Shown here: positions 1-6,345 of the stretch, piece by piece
Position numbering within the stretch: position 1 is the stretch's first letter
Layout: each line of letters starts with the position of its first letter
The notes under the pieces: generated by a model
What the model was told of the DNA's origin: nothing
What the model saw: only the letters and a program-made list of their open reading frames with translations
Databases searched by the model: none
Program-made: the position numbers and the translations under genes
Assembly (NCBI GenBank): GCA_044359155.1
Contig: JBIKMR010000120.1
Coordinates: 1-12,299 of the forward strand
Direction of reading: 5' to 3'
Length of the DNA stretch: 12,299 bases
Source: WGMK01 sp044359155
GTDB taxonomy: Bacteria; Hydrogenedentota; Hydrogenedentia; Hydrogenedentales; JAEUWI01

Positions 1-489
1 CCACGACCCCAGGCTCGGGCGGCTCATCACCTGGTCGCCGCAGTTCATCAGCATCAGCGACGGCTCGTGGTTCGGCACCTTCGCCTTCATCGACCGGATC
101 ACCGCGATGTCGTCAATGTGCGCCGCCGTCTTCTCGAACAACTCGCTCACCGGAATGCCGCTCTGCCCATACAGCTGAAACTTGAAGGGCGAAGGAAAGG
201 CCGCGCCGGTTTTGCGCTCCGTGCGCAGCATCTCCATCGGCAGCATCTGCCCGGCATACTTCTCCAGCGCGGGCTTCGGGTCAAACGTATCCACATGCGA
301 TGGCCCGCCATTGAGGAAGAAGTGAATCACCCGCTTGGCCTTGCCCGGAAAATGCGACAGCCCCGTATCTCCAAAGGCCGCCGGAGCCACCATGCTGCCC
401 AGCGACAACGCCCCCATGCCCATGCCACAACGGCCAAGGAAATCGCGCCGCGAAAGCGGGGCTGCGCATTTGTGCTCCAATGGATTCAT
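1..489 (-). CDS. DUF1501 Tat-exported protein (partial, C-terminus beyond window)
   Basis: The reading frame is open from an ATG at 489 down to the window edge, giving 163 N-terminal residues. It begins with a twin-arginine signal: SRRDFLG at residues 13-19, then a hydrophobic Gly/Ala/Met stretch to about residue 40. The block NGGPSHVDTFDPKP (60-73) follows, which is the hallmark start of the DUF1501 family; this family is related in fold to alkaline phosphatases/sulfatases and is abundant in Planctomycetota. These proteins are typically encoded beside DUF1549/DUF1553 cytochromes, as here. The start overlaps the stop of the upstream membrane protein gene as ATGA (486-489), with a GGAG five bases before the ATG, so translation is probably coupled. 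Export in folded form across the cytoplasmic membrane is expected. The substrate is unknown, although association with polysaccharide or sulfatase loci is common for the family. Confidence 0.9.
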   Translation of the reverse strand, partial: MNPLEHKCAAPLSRRDFLGRCGMGMGALSLGSMVAPAAFGDTGLSHFPGKAKRVIHFFLNGGPSHVDTFDPKPALEKYAGQMLPMEMLRTERKTGAAFPSPFKFQLYGQSGIPVSELFEKTAAHIDDIAVIRSMKAKVPNHEPSLMLMNCGDQVMSRPSLGSW

Positions 490-821
490 GCTTGCTCCAT
501 TGGTTTCTCGTCACCCCGCCACCAATAGAGCAGCAGGTAGATCGGCGTGCCCAACATAATGCCCCAAAGAAAACTGTTTGCCACAATCGGCACATAACCG
601 AACAGGCCGGGGAAGGCCTCCCTAAGGGGGCGCTCCGCGAATGCGCCCGAGGCCACGGGATACCACAGCGCCTGCCAGATACTCGCAGCCACGCGCTGCC
701 CGGGTTCGATGGGATCGTCGAAGCTGCCGCCGATGGATAGGAGCATGAACAGGAAGCCCGCGAAAAAATGCAGGGTCGTGATGCCGAGTACCAAGTTCAC
801 TGGGTTCAGAAGCTTGCTCAT
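486..821 (-). CDS. Small two-helix membrane protein in PSD1-DUF1501 operon
   Basis: A 111-residue protein that I do not recognise as a named family. Two clear hydrophobic segments are visible, at about 9-31 and 78-100. Between them lies a roughly 45-residue loop with a PIEPGQR motif and a moderately hydrophobic, Trp-rich stretch (45-60). The C-terminus is short and charged (WWRGDEKPMEQA). The start at 821 is supported by a perfect AGGAGG (830-835) eight bases upstream, which itself contains part of the TAG stop of the PSD1 gene; the stop overlaps the DUF1501 start. It therefore sits in the middle of a tightly coupled three-gene operon between two exported redox/hydrolase-type proteins. It could be a membrane anchor, assembly factor or electron-transfer partner, but there is no haem or metal motif to support any of these. 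The gene call is strong; the function is unknown. Confidence 0.8.
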   Translation of the reverse strand: MSKLLNPVNLVLGITTLHFFAGFLFMLLSIGGSFDDPIEPGQRVAASIWQALWYPVASGAFAERPLREAFPGLFGYVPIVANSFLWGIMLGTPIYLLLYWWRGDEKPMEQA

Positions 822-829
822 GATAATCG

Positions 830-835
830 CCTCCT
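830..835 (-). promoter_or_regulatory. Shine-Dalgarno overlapping the PSD1 stop codon
   Basis: On the minus strand AGGAGG shares two bases with the TAG stop of the PSD1 gene and lies eight bases before the ATG of the small membrane protein. The 12-base gap leaves no room for a promoter or terminator, so the downstream genes must be co-transcribed with PSD1. Confidence 0.7.
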
Positions 836-3800
836 AGTCCACAAACAGAAACTCATTCGACGATAACAAAACCTGCGCCAGCTTTTCCCAAGGGGCCAGC
901 GGCACGGGGAGCGGCTCGAAGGGTCCGGCGAACTCGGCTTCTGCATTCCACGCCATGTTCTCGCTTTCCACCTGCGTCACCATGGGCGACCACTTGTGCT
1001 CGTCGCTGTTCAGCTCGGCCTTGATGTCCACCACGAAATCCAGCGTGTCGCCCGCCTCGACGGCGATGCCATACAGGTTCGCGTCCGATTCGCTGTTGTG
1101 CAGGAACCACGCGCCCAGCAAGCCCTGCCTGCTGGAACTCACCCGCGCCATGATGCCGTCGCCCTCGGTGCGGGCATGGCGTATGCGTCCCTCCACCTGC
1201 ACCTTGCCCGACGCGGGCGCGGTCCAACGGCGGACAATCGCATGGTCCAGCGTGTTGCCGGGGTGCCCGCCAGTTGCGGTGATCTGCGCCCAACCCAACG
1301 TGGCGTCGGGCCAGTTGGCCCCGCCCTGCCAGGCCGATCCCGTGAAGTGCGGCAGCGGGGTGAAGCTGGCCATCTTCCCCGTGGCCTCGTCGAACTTGCC
1401 ATAGCCATAGCTCCACGCGGGCGGCTCGACCTCCGGCGGTGGAGGTGGCGTGATCGCTTCCGCACTGCGAATGAACTCCAGCGCACGCGCGGCTTCCTCT
1501 TCTGAGGGCGCACGTTGGTAGGCGCGCTGGTAAAGCCACGCCACGCGCTCGGCCTCGGCAGGCGTGCTGGCTGCCGCCGCAGCAAACACCCGCGCCTGTT
1601 GCTGCACAAAGGGATTGTTCATCAGGAACAGCGCCTGCTGCGGCACCGTCGTGTCGATGCGCGTGGGACTGTGCATGTCGGGATTCGGGAAATCGAAGAC
1701 GCGGAACACCGCCGGGAGGAACTGCCGGTCCACCCGCCCATACAGCGTGCGCCGCGTGGGGTAAGGCTCCTTCGCCAGTTCAACGGGTCGCCCACCCAGC
1801 GCCGGGTCCAGCGCCCCCGACGCGAACAGCAGCGCGTCGCGCAGGGATTCAAAGTCCAGCCGATGCGCATTGAAGCGCCACAGCAGCCGGTTCTCGGGGT
1901 CGGCTTCTGCCGCCTTGCTATCCGTCGACACGCTGCCCTGCCGATACGCGGCGGACAACACCATCAGCCGGTGAATTTGCTTCAGCGACCAGCCCTGCTC
2001 CACGAAATGCTGCGCCAGCCAGTCCAACAATTCCGGGTGGCTGGGTGCGCCCGAGCGCGTGCCGAAATCGCTCGGCGTATCTACCAGCCCCTCGCCAAAA
2101 TGCCACGCCCACACGCGGTTCACCATCACCCGCGCAGTGAGGGGATTGTCCTTGCTGGCAATTGCGTCGGCCAGTTCCCTGCGCCCGCTGCCTTCTGCAA
2201 AAGGCGCGCGGTTCTCGCCGGACAACAGCGAAAGGAATTGCCGGGGCACCTCTTCCCCAGGGCTGGCAGGAGACCCGCGCAGGAAGACCCGCGCCGGGGG
2301 CGCGTCGGGCTTGTCTGCCAGTATCACCGCATACTGCGGCGCAGTCTCCGCGCCGGTAATCCAGCGGTCAATGTTCGCATGTAGCGTCGCCAGCTCAACG
2401 CGCGATGGCTCGTCGAACATCCATTCGAGATCGACAATCGCGCCCTGCGGCACGCGTATGGGGGAACCCTCTGCAACCAACACCGCGCGCAACGCCTCGG
2501 AGTCGGCGTCGGGCAGCGCGGTGGCCGAAGGGTTCTGCTTCGCCAGCGCCAGCCATTCGTCGTTCACTTGCTTGAAGGCCCGACCATACGCCACAGCCAA
2601 GGAAGAAAAATCTTTCGGCAACGCTTCCGCCAGCACCTTCGCCAGCCGCGCGTTGGGCGTGTGCCCCGCAACCGTCGCATCAGTCAGCACAAAGTCCCCG
2701 TCGCTCGGCGGCGTTGGGGTGCGTCGGGCGGGAAGCAGGTCACGCAAGGCCACCGCAAACTCGGCACCCTCCAGTGGAGCCAGCCGGTTCCACGCGCCGA
2801 ACACGGGATCGTCAATCCCTTGTCGTGCATTGAAGCTGGACCAGCGCCGCACGATGGTCGGGTTCAGGTCTTCGGTATTCCGAATCTCATAGAAGTCATC
2901 CGTGGGCAAACTTTCCGCCGTGGGCACCGCCGCAAGGTACCGGTCCACCTGCCCGCGCAGCCGCTCTTCCAGCTCCACCGTCTTCGCCGCGAAGCGTTCC
3001 TGCAGCTTGGTCTCGCGTTCCTTCAGCCCCTCGGCAAAGGGCGCATACCGCGCGTCCTGCAAGGCATCTTCCGCCAACAGCGTCGTGCGTTCGGAGCTGG
3101 CGGAGAACACGCCATAGAGCGAGTAATAATCGGCCGTGGGTATCGGGTCGAACTTGTGGTCGTGGCACCGCGCACAGCTCACCGTCAGCCCCATCAGCCC
3201 GCGCGTCATCGTGTCGATGCGGTCGTCGATGATGTCCGGCATCACCCCGAGGAAGCGCGGCCCCAGGGTGAGGAAGCCCATTGCCGCTAGGTCTTCGCGC
3301 GAGGCTTTGCCCGTCACCGTGTCCGCCGCAAGCTGCAGCTTCACGAACTGGTCATAGGGCATGTCGTGGTTCAGCGCATTCACCACCCAGTCGCGGTAGG
3401 TGTGGCTGTGGGTAAATGCCACCGCCTCGCGGTCGCCGTACACATAACCCTTCGTGTCAGCATAGCGGGCGACGTCGAGCCAATGTCGTGCCCACCGTTC
3501 GCCGTAATGCGGCGACGCCAGGTAGCGCTCGACGACTTTCTCATACGCCTGCGGGTCGGGGTCGTTTACGAATGCGGTCACTTCTTCCGCCGCAGGCGGC
3601 AGGCCCAGCAGGTCGAACGACAACCTGCGGATCAGCGTGCGACGGTCCGCCTCGGGCGTGGGCGACAAGCCCTTCGCTTCCATGGCGTGCAGCAGGAAGT
3701 AATCGATCTCCGTGCGCGGCCATGCGGCATCTTTCACCTCGGGAAGGGCCTGCGGTTGCGGCGCGTGAAAGGCCCAATGCTCCTTGGCCTTAGCCATCAG

Positions 3801-4175
3801 GTCCACCGGCGCGCCGCCCTCGGGGAAGACCGCCCCCGCCGCAATCCACCGCTCGAAGGCTGCCACCACCGGCGCGGGAAGTTGCTCCTTCGGCGGCATC
3901 TGCAAGTCGGGGTTCTGGTACCGAATCGCCTCGAGCAGCGTTGCCGTGGCAGGCAGGCCCGAAGCCCCGCCCTTCGCCATGCCCGCTGCGCTGTCCAGCA
4001 GCAGCCCCCCCTTCACCGGGTCCGACGCCGTGCTGTGGCAGGAGTAGCATTTCTCCACCAGCACGGGCCGGATGTGCTGCTCGAAAAAGTCCGTGTCGCT
4101 GGCAGACGCAGGGCTGCTCAATGCCAACACGCAGCACAACACCCCCACGGCTTTTGCCCGATTCGCCATGCCCAT
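834..4175 (-). CDS. PSD1-type c-type cytochrome with DUF1549 and DUF1553 domains
   Basis: A 1113-residue exported protein. Residues 1-26 form a signal peptide ending in SPASA. An N-terminal planctomycete cytochrome domain (about 28-115) carries the haem-binding motif CYSCH (43-47) and the distal MPP (93-95). DUF1549 follows (about 150-355) with HYGERWARHWLDVARYAD and a second CxxCH motif, CARCH (334-338), in the conserved SCARCHDHKFDPIP context. A coiled/variable region spans about 365-650. DUF1553 (about 665-900 plus the extreme C-terminus) includes NPLTARVMVNRVW and NNPFVQQQAR. A roughly 180-residue beta-rich insertion (about 912-1090) precedes the final helix WEKLAQVLLSSNEFLFVD. I chose ATG 4175 because it gives the signal peptide and has AGGG about nine bases upstream; ATG 4169 is an alternative. 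The open frame continues upstream to 4859, but that part is antisense to the sigma gene. The protein probably transfers electrons outside the cytoplasm; its substrate is unknown. Confidence 0.93.
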   Translation of the reverse strand: MGMANRAKAVGVLCCVLALSSPASASDTDFFEQHIRPVLVEKCYSCHSTASDPVKGGLLLDSAAGMAKGGASGLPATATLLEAIRYQNPDLQMPPKEQLPAPVVAAFERWIAAGAVFPEGGAPVDLMAKAKEHWAFHAPQPQALPEVKDAAWPRTEIDYFLLHAMEAKGLSPTPEADRRTLIRRLSFDLLGLPPAAEEVTAFVNDPDPQAYEKVVERYLASPHYGERWARHWLDVARYADTKGYVYGDREAVAFTHSHTYRDWVVNALNHDMPYDQFVKLQLAADTVTGKASREDLAAMGFLTLGPRFLGVMPDIIDDRIDTMTRGLMGLTVSCARCHDHKFDPIPTADYYSLYGVFSASSERTTLLAEDALQDARYAPFAEGLKERETKLQERFAAKTVELEERLRGQVDRYLAAVPTAESLPTDDFYEIRNTEDLNPTIVRRWSSFNARQGIDDPVFGAWNRLAPLEGAEFAVALRDLLPARRTPTPPSDGDFVLTDATVAGHTPNARLAKVLAEALPKDFSSLAVAYGRAFKQVNDEWLALAKQNPSATALPDADSEALRAVLVAEGSPIRVPQGAIVDLEWMFDEPSRVELATLHANIDRWITGAETAPQYAVILADKPDAPPARVFLRGSPASPGEEVPRQFLSLLSGENRAPFAEGSGRRELADAIASKDNPLTARVMVNRVWAWHFGEGLVDTPSDFGTRSGAPSHPELLDWLAQHFVEQGWSLKQIHRLMVLSAAYRQGSVSTDSKAAEADPENRLLWRFNAHRLDFESLRDALLFASGALDPALGGRPVELAKEPYPTRRTLYGRVDRQFLPAVFRVFDFPNPDMHSPTRIDTTVPQQALFLMNNPFVQQQARVFAAAAASTPAEAERVAWLYQRAYQRAPSEEEAARALEFIRSAEAITPPPPPEVEPPAWSYGYGKFDEATGKMASFTPLPHFTGSAWQGGANWPDATLGWAQITATGGHPGNTLDHAIVRRWTAPASGKVQVEGRIRHARTEGDGIMARVSSSRQGLLGAWFLHNSESDANLYGIAVEAGDTLDFVVDIKAELNSDEHKWSPMVTQVESENMAWNAEAEFAGPFEPLPVPLAPWEKLAQVLLSSNEFLFVD

Positions 4176-4203
4176 GGTTTCCCTGCCGATGATTCCACCC
4201 AAG

Positions 4204-4232
4204 ATGATGGCCCTCCCCCGGTGAAGAGTCAA
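4204..4232 (-). promoter_or_regulatory. Candidate sigma70-type promoter for the PSD1 operon
   Basis: Read on the minus strand: TTGACT (4227-4232, five of six to TTGACA), a 17-bp spacer, then CATCAT (4204-4209, four of six to TATAAT). Transcription would begin near 4197, leaving a leader of about 20 bases before ATG 4175. This is a pattern match only; in a GC-rich genome such a -35 with ideal spacing is uncommon but not decisive. Confidence 0.4.
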
Positions 4233-4261
4233 CCAATCCTGTATGCTTTGGGGGCGCGCGT

Positions 4262-4290
4262 TGGAACCTTTTCCCGCGCATGGGGTTCCA
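4262..4290. promoter_or_regulatory. GGAACC inverted repeat, possible ECF sigma -35 element(s)
   Basis: TGGAACC (4262-4268) and GGTTCCA (4284-4290) form a perfect 7-bp inverted repeat with a 15-bp spacer. GGAACC followed by TT resembles the classic GGAACTT -35 element of ECF sigma factors, and it lies about 50 bases before the sigma gene start, as expected for an autoregulated promoter. The second arm reads as GGAACC towards the divergent PSD1 gene. A third related copy, AGAACC, lies at 4297-4302 and can pair with GGTTC at 4284-4288. I could not recognise a convincing ECF -10 element in either direction. Confidence 0.35.
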
Positions 4291-4317
4291 CGGGATAGAA
4301 CCAGGTACGAGGCGAGG

Positions 4318-4884
4318 ATGCCCGAGACAGTGGACTGGGAACTGGTGAGCCGGGCACAGGCCGGTGACACTGCCGCGTTTGCGGAGCTGGTGCGCCGGTA
4401 CCAGGTGCCGGTGATCCGTTTCTGCGAACGCATGACCGGGTCCCGCCCGGACGCTGAAGACCTGGCGCAGGAGACTTTCGTGCGCGTGTACCGACACCTG
4501 GGCCGCATCAAGCCCGACGCCAAGTTCTCGACCCTGCTGTTCGGGATTGCGCGAAACGTGACCCTGAACCACCTGCGCGATTCGGGCAGGCGGGGACGCG
4601 GCGGGGCGGTGTCGCTGGACGATGTGCAACTGCACGCGCCAGCCGCCGGGCAGCCGGGCCGGTCGGCGCAGTTGTCGGAATTGCAGCAGTTGCTGCAACG
4701 CGGCTTGCAGATGCTGGCCCCGGCACACCGGGAAATACTGGTGCTGCGGGAAGTGGAAGGAATGGAATACGACGCAATCGCCGAGGTGCTGCAATGCGAG
4801 CGGGGTACGGTGAAGAGCCGCCTGGCCCGCGCGCGGGAGCAGCTTCGGTTGAAACTCATCGAGATTGGAGGAGGCGTATTGTGA
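4318..4884 (+). CDS. ECF-type RNA polymerase sigma factor
   Basis: A 188-residue sigma70-family protein of the extracytoplasmic function type, which directs RNA polymerase to a small regulon. Region 2 spans about 19-88, with the diagnostic DAEDLAQETFVRVY (45-58, core binding and -10 recognition) and STLLFGIARNVTLNHLR. A short Gly/Arg-rich linker follows (about 89-118), then region 4 (about 123-183) with LAPAHREILVLREVEGMEYDAI and the helix-turn-helix ending in ERGTVKSRLARAREQL (161-176), which reads the -35 element. Regions 1 and 3 are absent, as is usual for ECF factors. I chose ATG 4318 because GAGG (4309-4312) lies five bases upstream and the family fold begins immediately after it; the frame is open further upstream to 4243 without family sequence. 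The stop overlaps the next gene's GTG start, consistent with coupled production of its anti-sigma factor. Confidence 0.95.
   Translation: MPETVDWELVSRAQAGDTAAFAELVRRYQVPVIRFCERMTGSRPDAEDLAQETFVRVYRHLGRIKPDAKFSTLLFGIARNVTLNHLRDSGRRGRGGAVSLDDVQLHAPAAGQPGRSAQLSELQQLLQRGLQMLAPAHREILVLREVEGMEYDAIAEVLQCERGTVKSRLARAREQLRLKLIEIGGGVL
4867..4883 (+). promoter_or_regulatory. Shine-Dalgarno and GTG start of the anti-sigma gene inside the sigma gene
   Basis: GGAGGAG (4867-4873) lies within the last codons of the sigma gene, seven bases before GTG 4881. The sigma stop TGA (4882-4884) overlaps this GTG as GTGA. The strong SD decides for the GTG start over the upstream in-frame ATG at 4794, which lies deep inside the sigma gene. 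Confidence 0.75.
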
Positions 4885-5561
4885 ACGACAAGGAACGCTG
4901 GGCGGAGGAACTCTCCGCTTACCTGGATGGCGAATCGCGCGATGCCGCCGCGCTCGAAAAGCTGCTGGCGGAGCAGCCCGGCCTAGCGCGCCAGCACGAC
5001 GACTACACCCGCATCGGCGCGCTGCTAAGGTCGCTGCCCGACCCAGAAGTACACCCCGCATTTGCCACGCGGGTGGTGGCCCATGCCATCGAGGCGGGGC
5101 CTGCCCCGGCCCCGTGGGTTGCGTGGCTGAAATGGCTGGTGCCCGCCGCCGGGCTGGCCGCCGTGGTGCTTGGCGCGGTGTACCTGCAACAGGAGGAAGC
5201 CGTGGTCGAAGAAACCCCGGTTATTGCAGTGCTGCGCAAAGACTGGGCAGACGAAGAAAAGGTGGTGGGGCAGATGGAGCAGATGCTGGACCAAGGGGTG
5301 CAGCTGGAATTGTACGCCGACGAAGACGTCATTGAGCCTGAAGCGGAAACGGCGGTCGAGCCAGTCGAACCGCTGTCTCCAGAATGGCGGGAGGAAATTG
5401 CCCGCGAGGTTTATGCCTACGTGTCCGACCCGTATTGGTCCACCACGGAGGAAGAGCCGCTGTGGTTTGCGCCGGACTATGAAGATGAATACGAGGCGCT
5501 CTCGAACCCCGAGCGCGCGGTGTTTCTCGACCTGCTGAGAACCTACCAGGAGAACGTATGA
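4881..5561 (+). CDS. Single-pass anti-sigma-factor-like membrane protein
   Basis: A 226-residue protein. The cytoplasmic part (1-80) begins with ERWAEELSAYLDGESR, the start typical of anti-sigma domains, followed by LLAEQPGLARQHDDYTRIGALLRSLP. The HxxxCxxC zinc motif of many anti-sigma factors is absent, so it would belong to the zinc-less kind. One transmembrane helix lies at about 85-103 (WLVPAAGLAAVVLGAVYL). The extracytoplasmic part (104-226) is strongly acidic, with clusters such as EEAVVEE, DEDVIEPEAE, TTEEEP and DYEDEYE. It lies between an ECF sigma factor and a secreted Spy-like protein, overlapping both genes, which fits a role in holding the sigma factor at the membrane until an envelope signal arrives. 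The anti-sigma role is inferred from context, topology and the N-terminal motif. Start GTG 4881 is set by GGAGGAG seven bases upstream. Confidence 0.82.
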   Translation: MNDKERWAEELSAYLDGESRDAAALEKLLAEQPGLARQHDDYTRIGALLRSLPDPEVHPAFATRVVAHAIEAGPAPAPWVAWLKWLVPAAGLAAVVLGAVYLQQEEAVVEETPVIAVLRKDWADEEKVVGQMEQMLDQGVQLELYADEDVIEPEAETAVEPVEPLSPEWREEIAREVYAYVSDPYWSTTEEEPLWFAPDYEDEYEALSNPERAVFLDLLRTYQENV

Positions 5562-6298
5562 TGAGCACGTCCCGCTTGGCGCTCTGCGCCGCGTTGTTGA
5601 TTGTCGTGGCCGTGGCAGCCCCCGCCCTGTTGGCGCAGGAAGGTCCGCCGCCCCACCACCCGCCGCACGGCGGGCCAGGCTTTGGCGAAGGTTTTCCGCC
5701 GCCGCCCGAGGGCGGGCCACGCGGTCCCGGTAGGCCGGGCGGCGATGGCCCCATGGGCGGCCCCGGCGGGGAGTTCTTTGCCGAGGTGATGATGGCGCGC
5801 CTATCGGACGAACTGGAACTGAGCGACGAGCAGACCGTGTTGATGGTGCGCAAGTTCAGCGGGCTGCGCGACCAGGTACGCGACCTGCGCAAGGAGCGTG
5901 GGCAGGCGGCGCGCGAGTTGGAATTGCAACTGCAATCCAAAAGCCCTGACGCCGCAAAGACCCAGGAACAACTGGACAAGGTGATTGCGCTGGACAGGCA
6001 GATTCGGGATGAGCGCCAGAAGGTGTTCGAGGAAATGGGCGCGGAACTGGATCCCGTGAAGAAGGCGAAGCTTTATCTGTTTCTCGACCAGTTCGAGAGC
6101 GACATGCGCCGCATGATTGGCGAGGCGCGCGAGCGCTTTCGCGGTGGCCGACCCGATGGCAACGGGCCACCGCCCCACCACCCCGGCGGCCCCGGCCCAG
6201 ACGGCCCGCGCCCGGGTGGCCCCCCGCACGGTGGACCGCATCACGACGGCCCCGGTCCCGGTGGCCCCGGTCCGCACGATGAACGTGGGGCCTATTGA
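5558..6298 (+). CDS. Secreted Spy/CpxP/CnrX-like periplasmic sensor or chaperone with Pro/Gly/His-rich flanks
   Basis: A 246-residue exported protein. A signal peptide spans 1-26 (hydrophobic core LALCAALLIVVAVAAPALLA, cleavage probably before Gln27). A low-complexity segment rich in Pro, Gly and His follows (29-71, including HHPPHGG). Next comes a charged helical core (about 73-196): LSDELELSDEQTVLMVRKF, heptad-like RDQVRDLRKERGQAARELELQLQ, then the helix LDQFESDMRRMIGEARERF. This pattern of long amphipathic helices is typical of the Spy/CpxP/ZraP/CnrX group of periplasmic chaperones and metal sensors. A second Pro/Gly/His segment spans 197-240, with repeated GGP and GPH units. The start ATG (5558 or 5561) overlaps the anti-sigma stop and is preceded by AGGAG (5548-5552). 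As the third gene of a sigma/anti-sigma operon it resembles the CnrX arrangement of metal-responsive ECF systems. Metal binding by its His-rich flanks is plausible but inferred. Confidence 0.8.
   Translation: MMSTSRLALCAALLIVVAVAAPALLAQEGPPPHHPPHGGPGFGEGFPPPPEGGPRGPGRPGGDGPMGGPGGEFFAEVMMARLSDELELSDEQTVLMVRKFSGLRDQVRDLRKERGQAARELELQLQSKSPDAAKTQEQLDKVIALDRQIRDERQKVFEEMGAELDPVKKAKLYLFLDQFESDMRRMIGEARERFRGGRPDGNGPPPHHPGGPGPDGPRPGGPPHGGPHHDGPGPGGPGPHDERGAY
5642..5770 (+). repeat. N-terminal Pro/Gly/His low-complexity coding segment
   Basis: Codes residues 29-71 of the Spy-like protein, immediately after the signal peptide. It is dominated by GGC, CCG and GGG codons with HHPPHGG, PPPPEGGPRGPGRPGG and MGGPGG units. 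It is a compositional repeat inside a gene rather than a mobile or structural DNA repeat. Confidence 0.6.
6158..6277 (+). repeat. C-terminal Pro/Gly/His low-complexity coding segment
   Basis: Codes residues 201-240 of the Spy-like protein. Degenerate units of the type GGP, GPG and PHH recur (PPPHHPGGPGPDG, GGPPHGGPHHDG, GPGPGGPGPH). His residues occur at about 207, 208, 224, 228, 229 and 240. Such repeats expand and contract easily by slippage, so length variation between relatives is expected. Confidence 0.6.
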
Positions 6299-6326
6299 CG
6301 CGGCGTATCCAACTGATTGAGTGAAT

Positions 6327-6345
6327 CTCCGGCGGGATTCCGGAG
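6327..6345. terminator. Candidate bidirectional hairpin between convergent genes
   Basis: CTCCGG (6327-6332) and CCGGAG (6340-6345) form a perfect 6-bp stem with a 7-base loop, in the 47-bp gap between the convergent Spy-like and dihydroorotase-like genes. An alternative stem GAATC/GATTC (6323-6327 with 6336-6340) competes with it. The position fits a shared terminator, but neither strand has a run of T after the stem, so classical intrinsic termination is not supported. Confidence 0.35.

Larger units (their letters stand above)
4176..4317. promoter_or_regulatory. Divergent promoter region between PSD1 operon and sigma factor operon
   Basis: A 142-bp gap separates the PSD1 ATG (minus) from the sigma factor ATG (plus). 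It must hold promoters for both operons and is the natural site for shared control. It contains a sigma70-like element facing PSD1 (4204-4232), a GGAACC/GGTTCC inverted repeat (4262-4290) and, just before the sigma start, GAGG at 4309-4312 as the ribosome binding site. No ORF with supportable content lies here. Confidence 0.7.

Noticed and set aside
4176..4859. N-terminal extension of the PSD1 reading frame by 228 codons on the minus strand
   Set aside because: It lies antisense to the clear ECF sigma factor, is Arg/Ser/Cys-rich without family sequence, and the signal peptide begins only at ATG 4175.
6158..6277. Tandem-looking GC-rich units as a CRISPR or structural DNA repeat
   Set aside because: The units are degenerate, in frame, and encode the Pro/Gly/His tail of a secreted protein; there are no regular spacers.
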